Shown in pieces: positions 33,121-33,192 of a DNA stretch of 33,192 bases. The stretch covers positions 1 through 33,192 of the forward strand of contig DAOVVQ010000003.1 in the NCBI GenBank assembly GCA_030637065.1. Direction: 5' to 3'. How positions within the stretch are numbered: the first letter of the stretch is position 1; every line of letters starts with the position of its first letter. Source of the stretch: Planctomycetota bacterium (GTDB taxonomy: Bacteria > Planctomycetota > Phycisphaerae > Sedimentisphaerales > Anaerohalosphaeraceae). A program made the translations under genes and the position numbers. A model generated the notes under the pieces. That model was not told the origin of the DNA. It worked only from the letters and a program-made list of their open reading frames with translations, and did not search any database.

Positions 33121-33192
33121 GCGGTTCTGTATGCTCCTCCGTCGGAATGGATAGCAAACGTACCCAGCGTACATAATTTATTAGTGCTGCTC

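Noticed and set aside
26714..33192. DGR reverse transcriptase or template repeat near the candidate variable region
   Set aside because: No reverse-transcriptase motifs and no AAC-rich copy of 26582-26713 were found on either strand, here or elsewhere in the window.

Overview
The window looks like chromosomal DNA of a planctomycete, most likely of the class Phycisphaerae. This is inferred from gene content: a secreted alpha-L-rhamnosidase, large PQQ-repeat and beta-helix proteins, a dockerin-like segment fused to a SUMF1-type domain, a two-partner secretion pair, and an ECF sigma factor translationally coupled to a membrane anti-sigma factor. No rRNA, tRNA, CRISPR array or transposase was found. 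Most genes are GC-rich; about 3.57-5.18 kb is visibly more AT-rich.

Left to right. An ECF sigma/anti-sigma pair (minus) runs off the left edge. A cysteine-hydrolase-like gene and a lipoprotein-type isoaspartyl methyltransferase follow on plus. An AT-rich segment carries a membrane-anchored pectate-lyase-like beta-helix protein. Next come a GH78 rhamnosidase, a DAACS dicarboxylate symporter and a Fluc fluoride channel. A TpsB/TpsA two-partner secretion operon occupies 9.9-16.8 kb. A three-gene operon MlaC/HpnM-like, RND (HpnN/MMPL-like), MlaA (17.1-21.1 kb) looks like an envelope lipid-transport module without Mla ABC-transporter genes. Divergent from it are an FHA-domain gene and rlmN. A 1019-residue secreted beta-helix/dockerin-like/SUMF1 protein, a trypsin-like PDZ protease with a disrupted lipoprotein leader, a 1037-residue PQQ-propeller protein and a class II aldolase complete the window.

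The most interesting signal is the 3' end of the beta-helix/SUMF1 gene (26615-26683). Its last ~35 codons have the layout of a diversity-generating retroelement (DGR) variable region: nearly every position that is AAC/AAT in templates of this fold class is here an NNC/NNT codon. No reverse transcriptase or template repeat is present in the window, so if this is a DGR target it is a remote one.

Intergenic DNA is a mosaic of short dispersed repeats: degenerate 8-bp tandem arrays that always end in the same unit (three loci), a ~43-bp hairpin repeat (four loci), a ~75-bp AT-rich repeat ending in a hairpin (two loci), and several REP-like palindromes. These explain much of the non-coding sequence, particularly after 21.9 kb.
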